Assembly: GCA_963735955.1 (NCBI GenBank)
Contig: CAVTND010000007.1
Span: forward strand, 1-26,635
DNA length: 26,635 nucleotides
Source of the DNA: CAVTND01 sp963735955
GTDB lineage: Bacteria; Pseudomonadota; Gammaproteobacteria; Burkholderiales; Burkholderiaceae_F
Reading direction: 5' to 3'
Each line of letters begins with the position of its first letter. Position 1 is the first letter of the stretch. The translations under genes were made by a program, and so were the position numbers. Below are positions 17,106 to 26,062 of this stretch, one piece after another. Below the pieces are notes generated by a model. It was given only the letters and a program-made list of their open reading frames with translations, had not been told where the DNA came from and did no database searches.

Positions 17106-19226
17106 GTGTTGCGGAACATACTGCTCGTTCAGCACAACCCAGTGGACGCCACTGCCGTGCGGGAAGCGCTGGTGAATTCAATGGGTGAGCCTTTCGAAGT
17201 CGAGTGGGTTCGCAGTTGCGCTGAGGGGCAGGCGCGACTCCGCGACGGTGAAGAAAAGGGGCAGAACAGAAAGGGTATCGCCGCAATACTGGTCGATCTC
17301 TTGCTGCCTGACAGCTCCGGAATCCACACCTTCGATCAGCTATTCCTCGCTGCGCGCCAGATTCCCATTCTCGTATTGTGCGATTCGCATGACGAGGAGA
17401 TTGGCAAGCTCGCGGTCCAACATGGCGCACAGGACTACCTGCTGAAAGCTCGCCTCGACACTTACCTCTTGCCCAAGACCGTCGGCAGCATGATCGAGCG
17501 CGCGGCAAACTCAGAGGCCTTGTTTGAGGAGAAAGAACGCGCGGAGGTCACGCTCAATTCCATCGGGGATGCGGTCATGAGCACCGACATCTGGGGCAAC
17601 GTGACGTACCTGAATGCCGTTGCTGAAGTGCTGACGGGTTGGCCGTGCGAAGAGGCCAAGACTCGACCGCTCGAGGAAGTCTTCCGAATTATCGATGCTG
17701 ACTCGCGCGAAGTCGTGCCTAATCCGATGACGCTGGCCATTGCGCGGAACAAGACCGTCGGGCTTACGCCCAACTGCATCCTGGTCCGGCGGGACGGAGT
17801 CGAAGCTTCGATCGAGGATTCCGCAGCGCCGATTCACGATCGGCGCGGTACGGTGACTGGCGCCGTCATGGTGTTTCATGACGTGACGACAGCGCGGGCG
17901 TTGTCTCTCCGGATGGCCTATCTGGCCCAGCACGATGCTCTGACCGATCTGCCCAACAGGATCATGCTGGGCGACCGACTCAAGCAGGCAATAGCGCTGG
18001 CCTATCGTCGCAAGCGCAAGCTGGCACTGCTGTTCCTGGACATGGATCGTTTCAAGCACATCAACGATTCCCTGGGCCATACGATCGGCGACCGTCTGTT
18101 GCAATCCGTCGCGCATCGCTTGCAGGCGTGCGTGCGTAGCAGCGACACAGTCAGCCGGCAAGGCGGGGACGAATTCGTCATTCTGCTCTCGGACATGGCG
18201 CACCCAGAGGACGCAGACATCAGTGCCGATAAGATACTGGCGGCGCTTTCCGCGCCCCATTCGATCGACCAGCACGATTTGCATGTCACGGGCAGTATCG
18301 GGATCGCCACTTATCCGGACGACGGCGTCGACTCCGACACATTGCTGCAGCACGCGGACCTCGCGATGTACCACGCCAAAGAGATGGGGCGTAACAATGT
18401 CCAGTTCTACAAGGCGGAGATGAACGTTCATGCAGTCGAACGGCACTCCCTTGAAGATGGCTTGCGCAAGGCCCTGGAGCGAAAGGAGTTCGAGCTGCAT
18501 TACCAGCCAAAAATCAACCTGGCAACCGGTGCAATGATCGGTGTCGAAGCGTTGATCCGCTGGCGTCACCCGCAACGCGGACTCGTGCCGCCCTCGCAGT
18601 TCATTCCAATTGCGGAAGAGAGCGGGTTGATCGTGGAGATCGGCCGTTGGGTCTTGCGCGAAGCCTGCCGTCAGGCCCGCGCCTGGCAGGATGCAGGGCT
18701 GCCGGTGATACGCCTCGCGATCAATGTCTCCGCGGTGGAATTGCGCACGAAGGATTTCGTCGCAGGTGTGCGCGCCATCCTGGCCGACACGGGTCTCGAT
18801 CCGCATTGTCTTGAATTCGAGCTCACGGAGACATTCCTGATGGAGGCCTCCAGTTCCACGGCAGCGGTTCTTCAGGCCCTCAAGGATCTGGGCCTGCAGA
18901 TTGCACTCGATGACTTCGGCACCGGCTATTCGAGCCTGAGTTTCTTGCGGCGATTCCCGATCGATACCGTCAAAATAGACCAATCATTCGTTCGCGACAT
19001 GACGACGGATGCCGACGACGCCTGCATTGTTCGCGCTGTGATTGGCATGGGGGAAAGTCTGCATCTCAACGTTGTCGCCGAAGGTGTCGAGACGCGGGAG
19101 CAGCTTGCATTCCTCAGGCGCCATAAGTGCCCCGCAGGACAGGGGCTCCACTTCGGCCGGCCGCTTGTAGCCGCTGAATTCGCCGAAGTATTGGGGCGCA
19201 GCGTCGCGAGGGCTGCAAGTGCTTGA
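17106..19226 (+). CDS. REC-PAS-GGDEF-EAL cyclic-di-GMP signalling protein
   Basis: 706 residues from the GTG at 17106, which has AGG nearby and begins directly at the receiver strand LRNILLV. An open TTG at 17025 adds no recognisable domain. Domains in order: receiver (about 1-130, phosphoacceptor Asp64 in LVDLLLPDSSG, Lys114 in LLKA), PAS (about 145-265), GGDEF (about 275-440) and EAL (about 455-700). The cyclase motif GGDEF is intact at 353-357, with an inhibitory-site RSSD at 344-347. The esterase motif EAL is at 481-483, and downstream NVSAVEL, ELTET, DDFGTGYSS, KID and EGVE are all present. The protein could therefore make, bind or degrade cyclic-di-GMP. The receiver acidic pair is replaced by Q-H. 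No kinase gene adjoins it. Confidence 0.93.
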   Translation: MLRNILLVQHNPVDATAVREALVNSMGEPFEVEWVRSCAEGQARLRDGEEKGQNRKGIAAILVDLLLPDSSGIHTFDQLFLAARQIPILVLCDSHDEEIGKLAVQHGAQDYLLKARLDTYLLPKTVGSMIERAANSEALFEEKERAEVTLNSIGDAVMSTDIWGNVTYLNAVAEVLTGWPCEEAKTRPLEEVFRIIDADSREVVPNPMTLAIARNKTVGLTPNCILVRRDGVEASIEDSAAPIHDRRGTVTGAVMVFHDVTTARALSLRMAYLAQHDALTDLPNRIMLGDRLKQAIALAYRRKRKLALLFLDMDRFKHINDSLGHTIGDRLLQSVAHRLQACVRSSDTVSRQGGDEFVILLSDMAHPEDADISADKILAALSAPHSIDQHDLHVTGSIGIATYPDDGVDSDTLLQHADLAMYHAKEMGRNNVQFYKAEMNVHAVERHSLEDGLRKALERKEFELHYQPKINLATGAMIGVEALIRWRHPQRGLVPPSQFIPIAEESGLIVEIGRWVLREACRQARAWQDAGLPVIRLAINVSAVELRTKDFVAGVRAILADTGLDPHCLEFELTETFLMEASSSTAAVLQALKDLGLQIALDDFGTGYSSLSFLRRFPIDTVKIDQSFVRDMTTDADDACIVRAVIGMGESLHLNVVAEGVETREQLAFLRRHKCPAGQGLHFGRPLVAAEFAEVLGRSVARAASA

Positions 19227-19500
19227 ATGCAACCAAGTGGGTCAGGATGACAAGGCTGACTTAGACCTGCCCGAGCGCTACGGTATTGGGTTGAACAGAT
19301 TTTCGGCGTGACTCGGCGAGTCTTGGGCGGAGTTGGGTGAGGGCAGGCTAACACTCTCAAAGAGTTAGCTAGGACAGTTCGTGTTGTGGATCAAGCCTCG
19401 TGGCACTCGAAGTCGTCGAACTGTCATATCGTCGCCCGTGCGCGGCGCTGTACACTCCGGAAAATACCGCCCTTTCAACCAGACAGCAGAGGGGAGTGCC

Positions 19501-20085
19501 ATGAAGCGGCTGATTGCGATAGTGATGAGTGTTGCGGTGAGTTCGGTGTTCGGCTCTTTGGCGCGCGCCGCTGACGACGCGGCCAGCTGTGCCGAAACGG
19601 TCAAGTTGTTCCAGGCTGCTGGCCAAAGCGCCAGCTACTTCAAGAACAGTTACGGTTACGCGGTCTTCCCGACAATCGGCAAGGCCGGACTCGGCATCGG
19701 TGGAGCCCGCGGAACGGGGTGCGTCTTTCAGCAAGGTAAACATGTAGGCAAGGCCACGATGACTCAAGTGAGCTTCGGTTGGCAGGCGGGCGCACAGGGT
19801 TACAGCCTGCTCGTCTTTTTCGAGGACGATCGTTCGTTCAAGGAGTTCACGTCGGGCAACTTCGAATTCGGAGCCAAAGCCAGTGCCGTCGCCATCACGG
19901 CGGGAGCGTCCGCCGGCGCAGGCACGAGCGGTACGTCCTCGGGCGCAAGCGGCGGAAAGAATGACGCGACGACCCAGACTCGCACCGGCTATGAGAAAGG
20001 CCTGGCTTCCTTCTCGATCATCAAGGGTGGGCTGATGTACGAGGCTGCGCTCGGCGGCGCCAAGTTCAAGTACGACCCGCTCTGA
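19501..20085 (+). CDS. Exported YSC84/SYLF-domain lipid-binding protein
   Basis: 194 residues. A signal peptide (KRLIAIVMSVAVSSVFGSLARA, cleaved before ADD) sends it to the periplasm. The body matches the bacterial YSC84/SYLF family: SYGYAVFPTIGKAGLGIGGA, then GCVFQQGK, TQVSFGWQAGAQGYSLLVFF and FEFGAKASAVAIT. A Gly/Ser/Ala-rich linker follows, then the closing strand GLMYEAALGGAKFKY. Eukaryotic SYLF domains bind phosphoinositides; the bacterial role is poorly known. The ATG at 19501 is preceded by GAGGGGAG. It stands alone, followed by a strong terminator. Confidence 0.88.
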   Translation: MKRLIAIVMSVAVSSVFGSLARAADDAASCAETVKLFQAAGQSASYFKNSYGYAVFPTIGKAGLGIGGARGTGCVFQQGKHVGKATMTQVSFGWQAGAQGYSLLVFFEDDRSFKEFTSGNFEFGAKASAVAITAGASAGAGTSGTSSGASGGKNDATTQTRTGYEKGLASFSIIKGGLMYEAALGGAKFKYDPL

Positions 20086-20130
20086 CCCGGTTGTCTCGGG
20101 CCGCAGTCTCGACGGGCACGCCAACGAAAT

Positions 20131-20166
20131 GAAAGAAGGCCACCTTCGGGTGGCCTTCTTTCTTTG
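20131..20166 (+). terminator. Intrinsic terminator after the YSC84 gene
   Basis: A 13-14 base-pair perfect stem (20131/32-20144 with 20149-20161/62), closed by a TTCG tetraloop between C and G. A T-rich stretch (TTTCTTT) follows. The A-rich 5' arm means it could also terminate in reverse. Confidence 0.88.
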
Positions 20167-20219
20167 TGCGAGTACGGATGTAGTGACATTGACCTGAACC
20201 AAGTGCCGAGAGGTGATAC

Positions 20220-20702
20220 ATGAAAACTTTGCTTTTCTGTTGTGCCACCATCGTGGCGTTTGTCGGAATTGAAGCGAGCCAGGGTGCAGACGCGCCCACG
20301 CACGTACTGACGACCGCGGCGGAGATCAAATGGGGCGATCCACCGCCAGTCTTTGAAAAGGGCGCGAAATTTGCAGTCATGGCAGGCGATCCAGGCAAGC
20401 CTGGAATCTATGTGGTGCGACTGAAGATGCCCGCTGGATACAAGATTGCGCCGCATTGGCATCCGACCGACGAGCACGTGACGGTCGTCTCGGGCACGTT
20501 TGCACTGGGGATGGGCGACAAATTTGACAAGAAACAGATGAAGGAACTTCCTGTTGGCGGCTATGCGCTCCTGCCTGCCCAGATGCGGCATTTCGCCTAT
20601 GCGAAGACTGATGCGATCGTGCAGGTCCACGGCATGGGTCCGTTCGCGCTGACCTACGTCAACCCTGCTGACGACCCGAGCACGCGCGCTCCGGGAAAAT
20701 GA
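20220..20702 (+). CDS. Exported cupin-domain protein
   Basis: 160 residues with a signal peptide (LLFCCATIVAFVGIEASQGA). A single cupin domain is present. The first cupin motif fits G(X5)HXH(X3)E(X6)G exactly, with His79, His81 and Glu85. The second motif has GGYALLPAQMRH with His124. Together these form a normal metal site. It is probably a periplasmic metal-binding enzyme or binding protein; the family is too broad to name a substrate. The ATG at 20220 has GAGAGG upstream. It lies between two terminators and appears monocistronic. Confidence 0.9.
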   Translation: MKTLLFCCATIVAFVGIEASQGADAPTHVLTTAAEIKWGDPPPVFEKGAKFAVMAGDPGKPGIYVVRLKMPAGYKIAPHWHPTDEHVTVVSGTFALGMGDKFDKKQMKELPVGGYALLPAQMRHFAYAKTDAIVQVHGMGPFALTYVNPADDPSTRAPGK

Positions 20703-20750
20703 GGCCGCGAAGCAACGGCGGCGCAAACAATCACAACAAGAGCTGAATGA

Positions 20751-20782
20751 GAAAACGCCCCGCAATCGGGGCGTTTTCCTTC
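20751..20782 (+). terminator. Intrinsic terminator after the cupin gene
   Basis: A 12 base-pair perfect stem (20751-20762 with 20767-20778) encloses a CAAT loop. The 3' arm ends TTTTC, followed by CTTCC. It separates the cupin gene from the adaptor/ABC/LytTR operon. Confidence 0.85.
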
Positions 20783-20808
20783 CTGATCAAAAAGCGCAAG
20801 TCCCGTTT

Positions 20809-20859
20809 CCCGTTCGCCGCGATAAATCGACCGTTCAGGTCGGCCGATTGACCGCTCAA
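20809..20859 (+). promoter_or_regulatory. Predicted LytTR binding site: three direct repeats with 21-base period
   Basis: Three 9-base direct repeats begin at 20809 (CCCGTTCGC), 20830 (ACCGTTCAG) and 20851 (ACCGCTCAA), each separated by 12 bases, so the period is exactly 21. The middle copy fits the published LytTR-type consensus [TA][AC][CA]GTTN[AG][TG] at every position. The first differs at positions 1 and 9, and resembles AlgR-type CCGTTCGTC. The third differs at positions 5 and 9. The repeats start 27 bases after the cupin terminator and end 48 bases before the adaptor ATG. A TTGAGA (20865-20870) just after the third copy could be the -35; no good -10 follows, which fits activator dependence. 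The operon encodes a LytTR regulator. Confidence 0.65.
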
Positions 20860-20907
20860 CACGATTGAGAAGATTGCGCAACGCCGCGAACTAGAGTGAG
20901 GCTGTCC

Positions 20908-21928
20908 ATGGACAGCGCCTCACACCTGCTAAGCCAGCTTCGCATCGATCGGAATGATGTTCCGAAGCCTTCAAGCGGCGGCTGGCGGCCGCGATCGCTG
21001 GCGTGGCCAGTCATTGCCGCGCTCGTGATTGGTGCTGTTGTTTGGTGGGCTTCAGCAGAGCCGGCACGAATGCCGGAGCGCGTGGCGGCCGAGCAAGTCG
21101 CTCATTCAATTCCAGTCAAACCGTTGAGCGACGACTTCGGCGCCGGCCGGGACAGCGGCGCTCGACACGTCGGGATATGTGGTCGCGCGACGCCAGGCGA
21201 CGGTTTCGTCGAAGGCGACCGGACGCGTGGCGGAAGTCCTCATCGAAGAGGGTCAGCGCGTCGAGCAGGGTCAGATCATCGCGCGGCTCGATTCGTCGAA
21301 TACGGGTGCGGCGCTGGCCGAAGCGCAGGCGCGCCTCGCCCTTGCGCAGGCCGAGCATGACGCCGCCGGCACCGCTGCAGAAGACGCATACCGTCTCTAT
21401 CACCGCAATGAGCTGCAGCATGACGCCGGACTGATCAGCGGCCAGGCGTTCGATGGCGCCAAGGCCGACTACAACTCGGCCCGGGCGAACTACGCCGTCA
21501 CGGAACGAGCGGTCAACGTCGCACTGGCGCAGCTTGCGCTCGCCCAGCGCAACGACGAGGACATGGTCATCCGCGCGCCCTTTGCCGGCATCGTCACGGT
21601 CAAGGCCGCGCAGCCGGGCGAAATAGTCTCGCCGCTGTCGGCCAGCAGCGGATTCGCCCGCACCGGCATCGGGACGATCGTCGACATGGACTCGATGGAA
21701 GTCGAAGTCGACGTCAGCGAGAACTTCATCGCGCGCGTGCATCCCGGCCAGAAGGCGATCGTGCGGCTCAATGCGTACCCCGACCTGGACATCGCGGCCG
21801 AAACCGTCGCGGTGATTCCCACGGCAGACCGTTCGAAGGCCTCGATCAAGGTTCGCGTCGGCCTCCGGCAGAAAGACCCGAGGATCCTGCCCGACATGGG
21901 CGTCAAGGTGACTTTTCTCAGTGACTGA
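20908..21928 (+). CDS. Periplasmic adaptor (HlyD/MacA-type) of an ABC exporter (frame broken near 21121-21128)
   Basis: 339 residues after removing one base. The N-terminus has a cytoplasmic start and one membrane segment (LAWPVIAALVIGAVVWW), then a linker. The second frame continues ALDTSGYVVARRQATVSSK, the usual first beta segment of membrane-fusion proteins, then the lipoyl half GRVAEVLIEEGQRVEQGQII and a helical hairpin (ALAEAQARLALAQAEHDAAG). The second lipoyl half with FAGIVTVKAAQPGEIV and a closing beta-barrel follow. The first frame runs out after VKPLS. The second frame has a stop at 21125-21127, so the break lies there; the span is 3n+1. ATG 20908 has GAGG upstream; GTG 20896 is the alternative. 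It bridges the inner-membrane permeases to the periplasm or an outer-membrane channel. Confidence 0.87.
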
Positions 21929-21943
21929 GAGCGGAGGCGTGCA

Positions 21944-22639
21944 ATGACGGCAGTCGTGTCCCTGAAGAACGTGACCAAGTACTACACGCGAGGCACGCAG
22001 CGGGTGGGAGTCCTGCACGACCTTAGCCTCGACATTGAGCAGGGCGAATTCATCGCTGTCATGGGCCCATCAGGCTCCGGCAAGACGACGCTGCTCAACC
22101 TGGTCGCCGGAATCGACAGGCCGGATGAAGGTGAAATCGTCGTGGCGGGCGAGCGCATCAGTTCGTACTCGTCACGACAGCTCGCGCGCTGGCGCGCGAG
22201 TCACGTCGGCTTCATCTTCCAGTTCTACAACCTCATGCCCTTGCTCACCGCGGACCAGAATGTCGAGCTGCCATTACTCCTTGCGAACTTGACCAAGGCA
22301 CAGCGCGCGGCCCATGTCCGCGCGGCGCTGCAGCTGGTGGGCCTGGCGGACCGAAGTTCACACAAGCCGACCGAGCTGTCGGGCGGACAGCAACAGCGCG
22401 TGGCCATCGCGCGCGCACTGGTCGCCGATCCCACGCTCCTGGTGTGTGATGAGCCGACGGGTGACCTCGACCGGCAGATGGCGGAGCAGATCCTGGGCTT
22501 GCTGCAGATCGTGAATCGCGATCACGGCAAGACCATCATCATGGTGACTCACGATCCGAAAGCCGCCGAGCGCGCCACGCGGCAACTCCACCTCGACAAG
22601 GGGCAATTGATCGACGCCGGGGCGCGGGCGGCCGCGTGA
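21944..22639 (+). CDS. ABC transporter ATP-binding protein (MacB/LolD-like)
   Basis: 231 residues with all ABC ATPase motifs: Walker A GPSGSGKTT at 41-49, Q-loop FQF near 92-94, signature LSGGQQQR at 145-152, Walker B LLVCDEP at 165-171 and H-loop His203. The sequence class is the LolD/MacB/FtsE group that pairs with FtsX-type permeases. GGAGG precedes the ATG. The stop overlaps the GTG start of the first permease (GTGA), so the two are translationally coupled. It energises export or extraction of a lipid, peptide or macrolide-like molecule by its two permease neighbours. Confidence 0.95.
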   Translation: MTAVVSLKNVTKYYTRGTQRVGVLHDLSLDIEQGEFIAVMGPSGSGKTTLLNLVAGIDRPDEGEIVVAGERISSYSSRQLARWRASHVGFIFQFYNLMPLLTADQNVELPLLLANLTKAQRAAHVRAALQLVGLADRSSHKPTELSGGQQQRVAIARALVADPTLLVCDEPTGDLDRQMAEQILGLLQIVNRDHGKTIIMVTHDPKAAERATRQLHLDKGQLIDAGARAAA

Positions 22640-23782
22640 CGCACTTCAAGCTGGTCTGGGCCGGCCTGTGGCGCAAGCCTGTGCGAACCGTATTCACGGT
22701 GCTGTCGATCGCCATCGCCTTCCTGCTTTTCGGATTGCTGCAGGGAGTCAACGCCTGGTTCAGCGGCCTGATTACGGACGCGCACGCCGACAGGCTCATC
22801 GTCGTGAGCCGCATCAGCCAGGTCGAGCCGCTGCCCATCGCCCACTTGCAGAGAATCGAGCGGCTGCCGGGAATCCGCCGCGCGGCCCAGGTCGGGGCGT
22901 TTGCCGGCGTCTACCAGAGCAGGGGCAACGACGTGCTCGTCTATGCCACCAACCCGGAAGCGGTGTTCGACATCTATCCCGAATGGCGCACGACGCCTGA
23001 CCAGCTCCGCGCACTGACTGCGACGCGCACCGGCGCGCTCGTGGGCGATGTGCTGATGAAAGCGTACGGATGGAAGGTGGGCGATCGCATCCCGCTCACC
23101 ACGTCGGTCGTCAAGCAGGATGGCAGCACCGACTGGAGCCTCGATATCGTCGGTACCTACAGTGTCACGGGCGCGGAGGCGCAGGCCAATCGCGTCCTCA
23201 TCAACTACGCGTACTTCGACGAAGCGCGGCAGTTCGACAAGGGCCGCGTGTTCGCATTCATCGTGAGCATCGACGATCCCGATCGGTCCGCGGCGATGTG
23301 CGCGGCCATCGACGCCCTGTTCTCGAACTCGTCCGATGAGACGCTCACCCAGGACGAGGCGGAGTATGCGCAGGCGCAACTCAGGCAGATCGGCAACATC
23401 AGCGTCATGGTGAACGCGATCGTCGGCGCCGTGCTCTTCACGCTGTTGTTCCTGACCGGCAATACCATGATGCAGTCCGTGCGCGAGCGCATACCGGAAC
23501 TGGCCGTGCTGAAAGCCATTGGATTCTCGGACGGAAAGGTGACGGCGCTGGTCCTGGTGGAATCGGTACTGCTTTGCATGGTGGCCGCCGTCGCTTGGGC
23601 TTGCGGCTGCGGCAGCAGTGTTTCCCGTGACGGAGTCCTTGGGCATCGGCGGCGGGGCGCTGCCGGCGAGCGTGATCGCCCTCGGCCTGGCGATTGCCCT
23701 GGTGCTCGCACTCGTGAGTGGATTGCCGCCCGCGCGGCGCGTGCAACGCATGACGATCGTCGATGCGTTGGCCGGTCGCTGA
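22636..23782 (+). CDS. FtsX-type ABC permease 1 (frame broken near 23584-23597)
   Basis: 381 residues after removing one base. The first membrane segment is VFTVLSIAIAFLLFGLLQG. A large periplasmic domain of about 220 residues follows, then NAIVGAVLFTLLFLTGNTM and the family element RERIPELAVLKAIGFS. The first frame then becomes nonsense (CGCGSSVS). The next frame resumes as LGLAAAAAVFP, then SVIALGLAIALVLALVSGLPPARRV and ends DALAGR at 23782, the normal FtsX C-terminus. The span is 3n+1. The GTG start overlaps the ATPase stop. The next gene begins 12 bases later with a strong ribosome site. The topology (one plus three membrane segments) fits MacB/LolC/LolE permeases. Confidence 0.88.
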
Positions 23783-23794
23783 AGGGGAGGCCAC

Positions 23795-24976
23795 ATGCAT
23801 GTCCTGAAGCAGATCTCCGCCATCACCCGCATGAATCTCAGGAGCGTGCCGCTGCGCCCGGGCAGCTCCTCCGTCGTCGTCGTCGGAATCGCCGGCGTCG
23901 TCGGCGTGCTGGTGAGTGTTCTCGCGATGGTGACGGGTCTTGCGCAGATCATGACGAGCAGCGGCCGGCCGGATCGCGCGATCGTGATGGGCACCGGCTC
24001 GAGCTTCGAGATTCTCAGCAATCTGTCGCGCGACGCGACGCAAACCATCCTGGATGCCCCGGGAATCCGGCGAGACGCGGAGGCGAAGCCCGTCGCGTCG
24101 ACCGAAGCGCTGGCAATCGTCCGGACGGTCCTGAAAGACGGCAACTCCGCCAACTTGCCCTTGCGCGGAGTCGGTCCGGCCCTATTCACGCTTCGACCGG
24201 AGCTTCGGATCGTCGAGGGCAGGGCATTCGAGCCGGCGGTTCGCGAGCTGATCGTCGGCCGCTCGGCTCAACGTCAGTTTCGGGGCATGGAGGTGGGCAG
24301 CAGGATCACGCTTCGCGGCGCCGAGTGGACGGTCGTCGGCGCGTTCGAGTCGCAGGGCGACCAGCACGAGGCGGAGATGTTTACGGGCGTCGAGACGCTG
24401 CAGTCGGCATTTCGGCGGAACGCATTCCAGTCGGTGACCGTGCAACTCGATTCCGCGGAGTCGTTTCCCGAGTTCGAGGCGTCGCTGACGAACAATCCCT
24501 CGCTGTCGGTCGATGTCCTCCGCGAGTCGGATTACACCAAGCAGCAATCGAAGGCATTCACCCAGGTGCTCGCGGTGGTTGCCTATCTCGTCAGCGGCAT
24601 CATGGCGCTGGGTGCGGCGCTCGGCGCCCTGAACTCGATGTATACGGCAGTCAGCGGCCGCGCGGTCGAGATTGCGACGCTTCGAGTCCTGGGATTCGGA
24701 CCTGTGCCCATCGCAATCTCCGTGTTCGCCGAGGCACTGCTGCTGGCCGTGATCGGGGGAATCCTCGGCGCCTGCCTGGCGTGGCTCATATTCAACGGGC
24801 ACGTCGTCAGCACGAGCGGCGCCGGCATATCCCAGCTTGCCGTTCCGCTCGCCGTCGGGCCACGTATCATGGCGCTCGGAATCCTATGGGCGTGCGTCAT
24901 TGGAATGTTAGGGGCGAGCTTACCGGCGATACTCGCGGCGCGGGCGCCGCTGGCGGCGGCATTGCGTGGAAACTGA
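23795..24976 (+). CDS. FtsX-type ABC permease 2
   Basis: 393 residues, intact. It has one N-terminal membrane segment (VVVVGIAGVVGVLVSVLAMV), a periplasmic domain with VELIVGRSA-like and GSRITLRGAEWTVVG elements, and three C-terminal segments (AVVAYLVSGIMALGAALGAL, IAISVFAEALLLAVIGGIL, ALGILWACVIGMLGASLP). The family motif RAVEIATLRVLGFG sits between the first two of these. AGGGGAGG at 23783-23790 is a strong ribosome site. It differs in sequence from permease 1, so the transporter is probably a heterodimer like LolC/LolE. It ends 22 bases before the kinase ATG. Confidence 0.93.
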   Translation: MHVLKQISAITRMNLRSVPLRPGSSSVVVVGIAGVVGVLVSVLAMVTGLAQIMTSSGRPDRAIVMGTGSSFEILSNLSRDATQTILDAPGIRRDAEAKPVASTEALAIVRTVLKDGNSANLPLRGVGPALFTLRPELRIVEGRAFEPAVRELIVGRSAQRQFRGMEVGSRITLRGAEWTVVGAFESQGDQHEAEMFTGVETLQSAFRRNAFQSVTVQLDSAESFPEFEASLTNNPSLSVDVLRESDYTKQQSKAFTQVLAVVAYLVSGIMALGAALGALNSMYTAVSGRAVEIATLRVLGFGPVPIAISVFAEALLLAVIGGILGACLAWLIFNGHVVSTSGAGISQLAVPLAVGPRIMALGILWACVIGMLGASLPAILAARAPLAAALRGN

Positions 24977-24998
24977 CGCGAACGCGCAGGTTCTTCAG

Positions 24999-26062
24999 AT
25001 GAATTCAGTGCGGCTCTACTGGATCTGCCAGATCGTCGGGTGGGGCGGGTATGCCGTCGCCCAGAGCCTGGCTGCGGCCCTCACTCTCAACCTGCCCTGG
25101 CCGCGGGTTGTCGTTGAAGCGCTGTTGCTGCATGGATCTGCGCTGGGTCTTACGCACCTGTTGCGTGCGTACATGAAGCGACATCACTGGAGTTCGCTCA
25201 GCCAGGGAAAGATTGCGCTGCGAAGCGTCGCCGCGGGATTCGTTCTTGGCGTGCCACTTGGCATTGCCACCCAGTTCACCTCGCTGTCGGCGCTCCAGGA
25301 TACGAACGAACTGGGCCTGGCGTTCATCTGGGCGACGAAGCCCACCGTCGTCCTGCTGCTGAACATGCTCAACTGGTCCGCAGCCTTCATGGTGTGGCTC
25401 GCGTTCTATTACGGCGCTCAAGCCCTGCGCAAGCACCGATCGGCGGAATTGCGGCAGTCGGAACTGAAGAGGGCGCTGCAGCTTGCCGAGCTGCGCCTGC
25501 TGAAGTCCCAGCTCAATCCGCACTTCCTGTTCAATGCGCTCAACACCGTGCGTTCGCTGATCAGCGATGACCCCGTCCGGGCCCAGGATGCGGTCACCCG
25601 CCTGGCGAATACGCTGCGCTACACCCTCGCGTCAGGCCAGGAAGAACTCGTGACGCTCGAGCAGGAGCTCGAGATCGTGCAGAACTACCTGGAACTCGAG
25701 TCGATGCGATTCGAGGATCGATTGAAGGTTGACTGCAACGTGACCGCGGAAGCGCGCCGCGTTCGTATCCCGGTCATGCTCCTGCAAACGGTCGTGGAGA
25801 ACGCAATCAAGCACGGCATTGCCGCCCTGCCGACCGGGGGATTGCTGAGAATTCGCGGTGAACTGACCGGTGGCGATGCTCAGCTGGAGATTGAGAATCC
25901 GCGCCCGGTGACGATGTCGCAGAAAAACGGCGAAGGAATTGGGCTGCGCAACGCGGCGGAGCGGCTGCGCGCTGCTGTTCGGGAGCGCACGCCAGCATCG
26001 ACATGGATCTTTCGCAACCGGCACTGGCCACGATCCGCATCCGCATTCCAGAGGGCGCATGA
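24999..26062 (+). CDS. LytS-type sensor histidine kinase (frame broken at about 25971 and 25987)
   Basis: 353 residues after removing two bases. Four hydrophobic segments lie in about residues 5-140. The His_kinase domain (PF06580 type) follows, with His175 in SQLNPHFLFNALN, N-box VVENAIKHG at 265-273 and glycine box GEGIGLRN at 311-318. After AERLR the frame is lost. Dropping G25971 and G25987 gives LRLLFGSHASIDMDL and runs to RIRIPEGA with a stop at 26060-26062. That stop overlaps the regulator ATG (ATGA), strong support for this reading. The uncorrected frame runs on to 26081. ATG 24999 has GCAGG upstream; GTG 24966 is the alternative. It should phosphorylate the neighbouring LytTR regulator; the signal is unknown. 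Confidence 0.9.

Noticed and set aside
17511..18983. 490-residue open frame on the minus strand, opposite the GGDEF-EAL gene
   Set aside because: It is an antisense shadow of a gene with clear domains; its translation lacks recognisable motifs and is rich in Arg, His, Gln and Asp, as GC-rich shadows are.
19347..19369. Imperfect hairpin GCTAAC...GTTAGC-like before the YSC84 gene as a terminator
   Set aside because: The stem has a two-base bulge and there is no T-rich tract after it.
22549..24189. 546-residue open frame on the minus strand across the ABC operon
   Set aside because: It covers ATPase and permease genes with unmistakable motifs on the plus strand; the antisense translation shows no domain.
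23600..25002. Long tail of the first permease frame after the break
   Set aside because: The Arg/Gly-rich translation is out-of-frame readthrough of permease 1 and permease 2, not a fusion protein.
25971..25987. Programmed ribosomal frameshifting in the kinase or other broken genes
   Set aside because: No slippery heptamer with a following pseudoknot is evident, and seven breaks in unrelated genes make a shared programmed mechanism unlikely.
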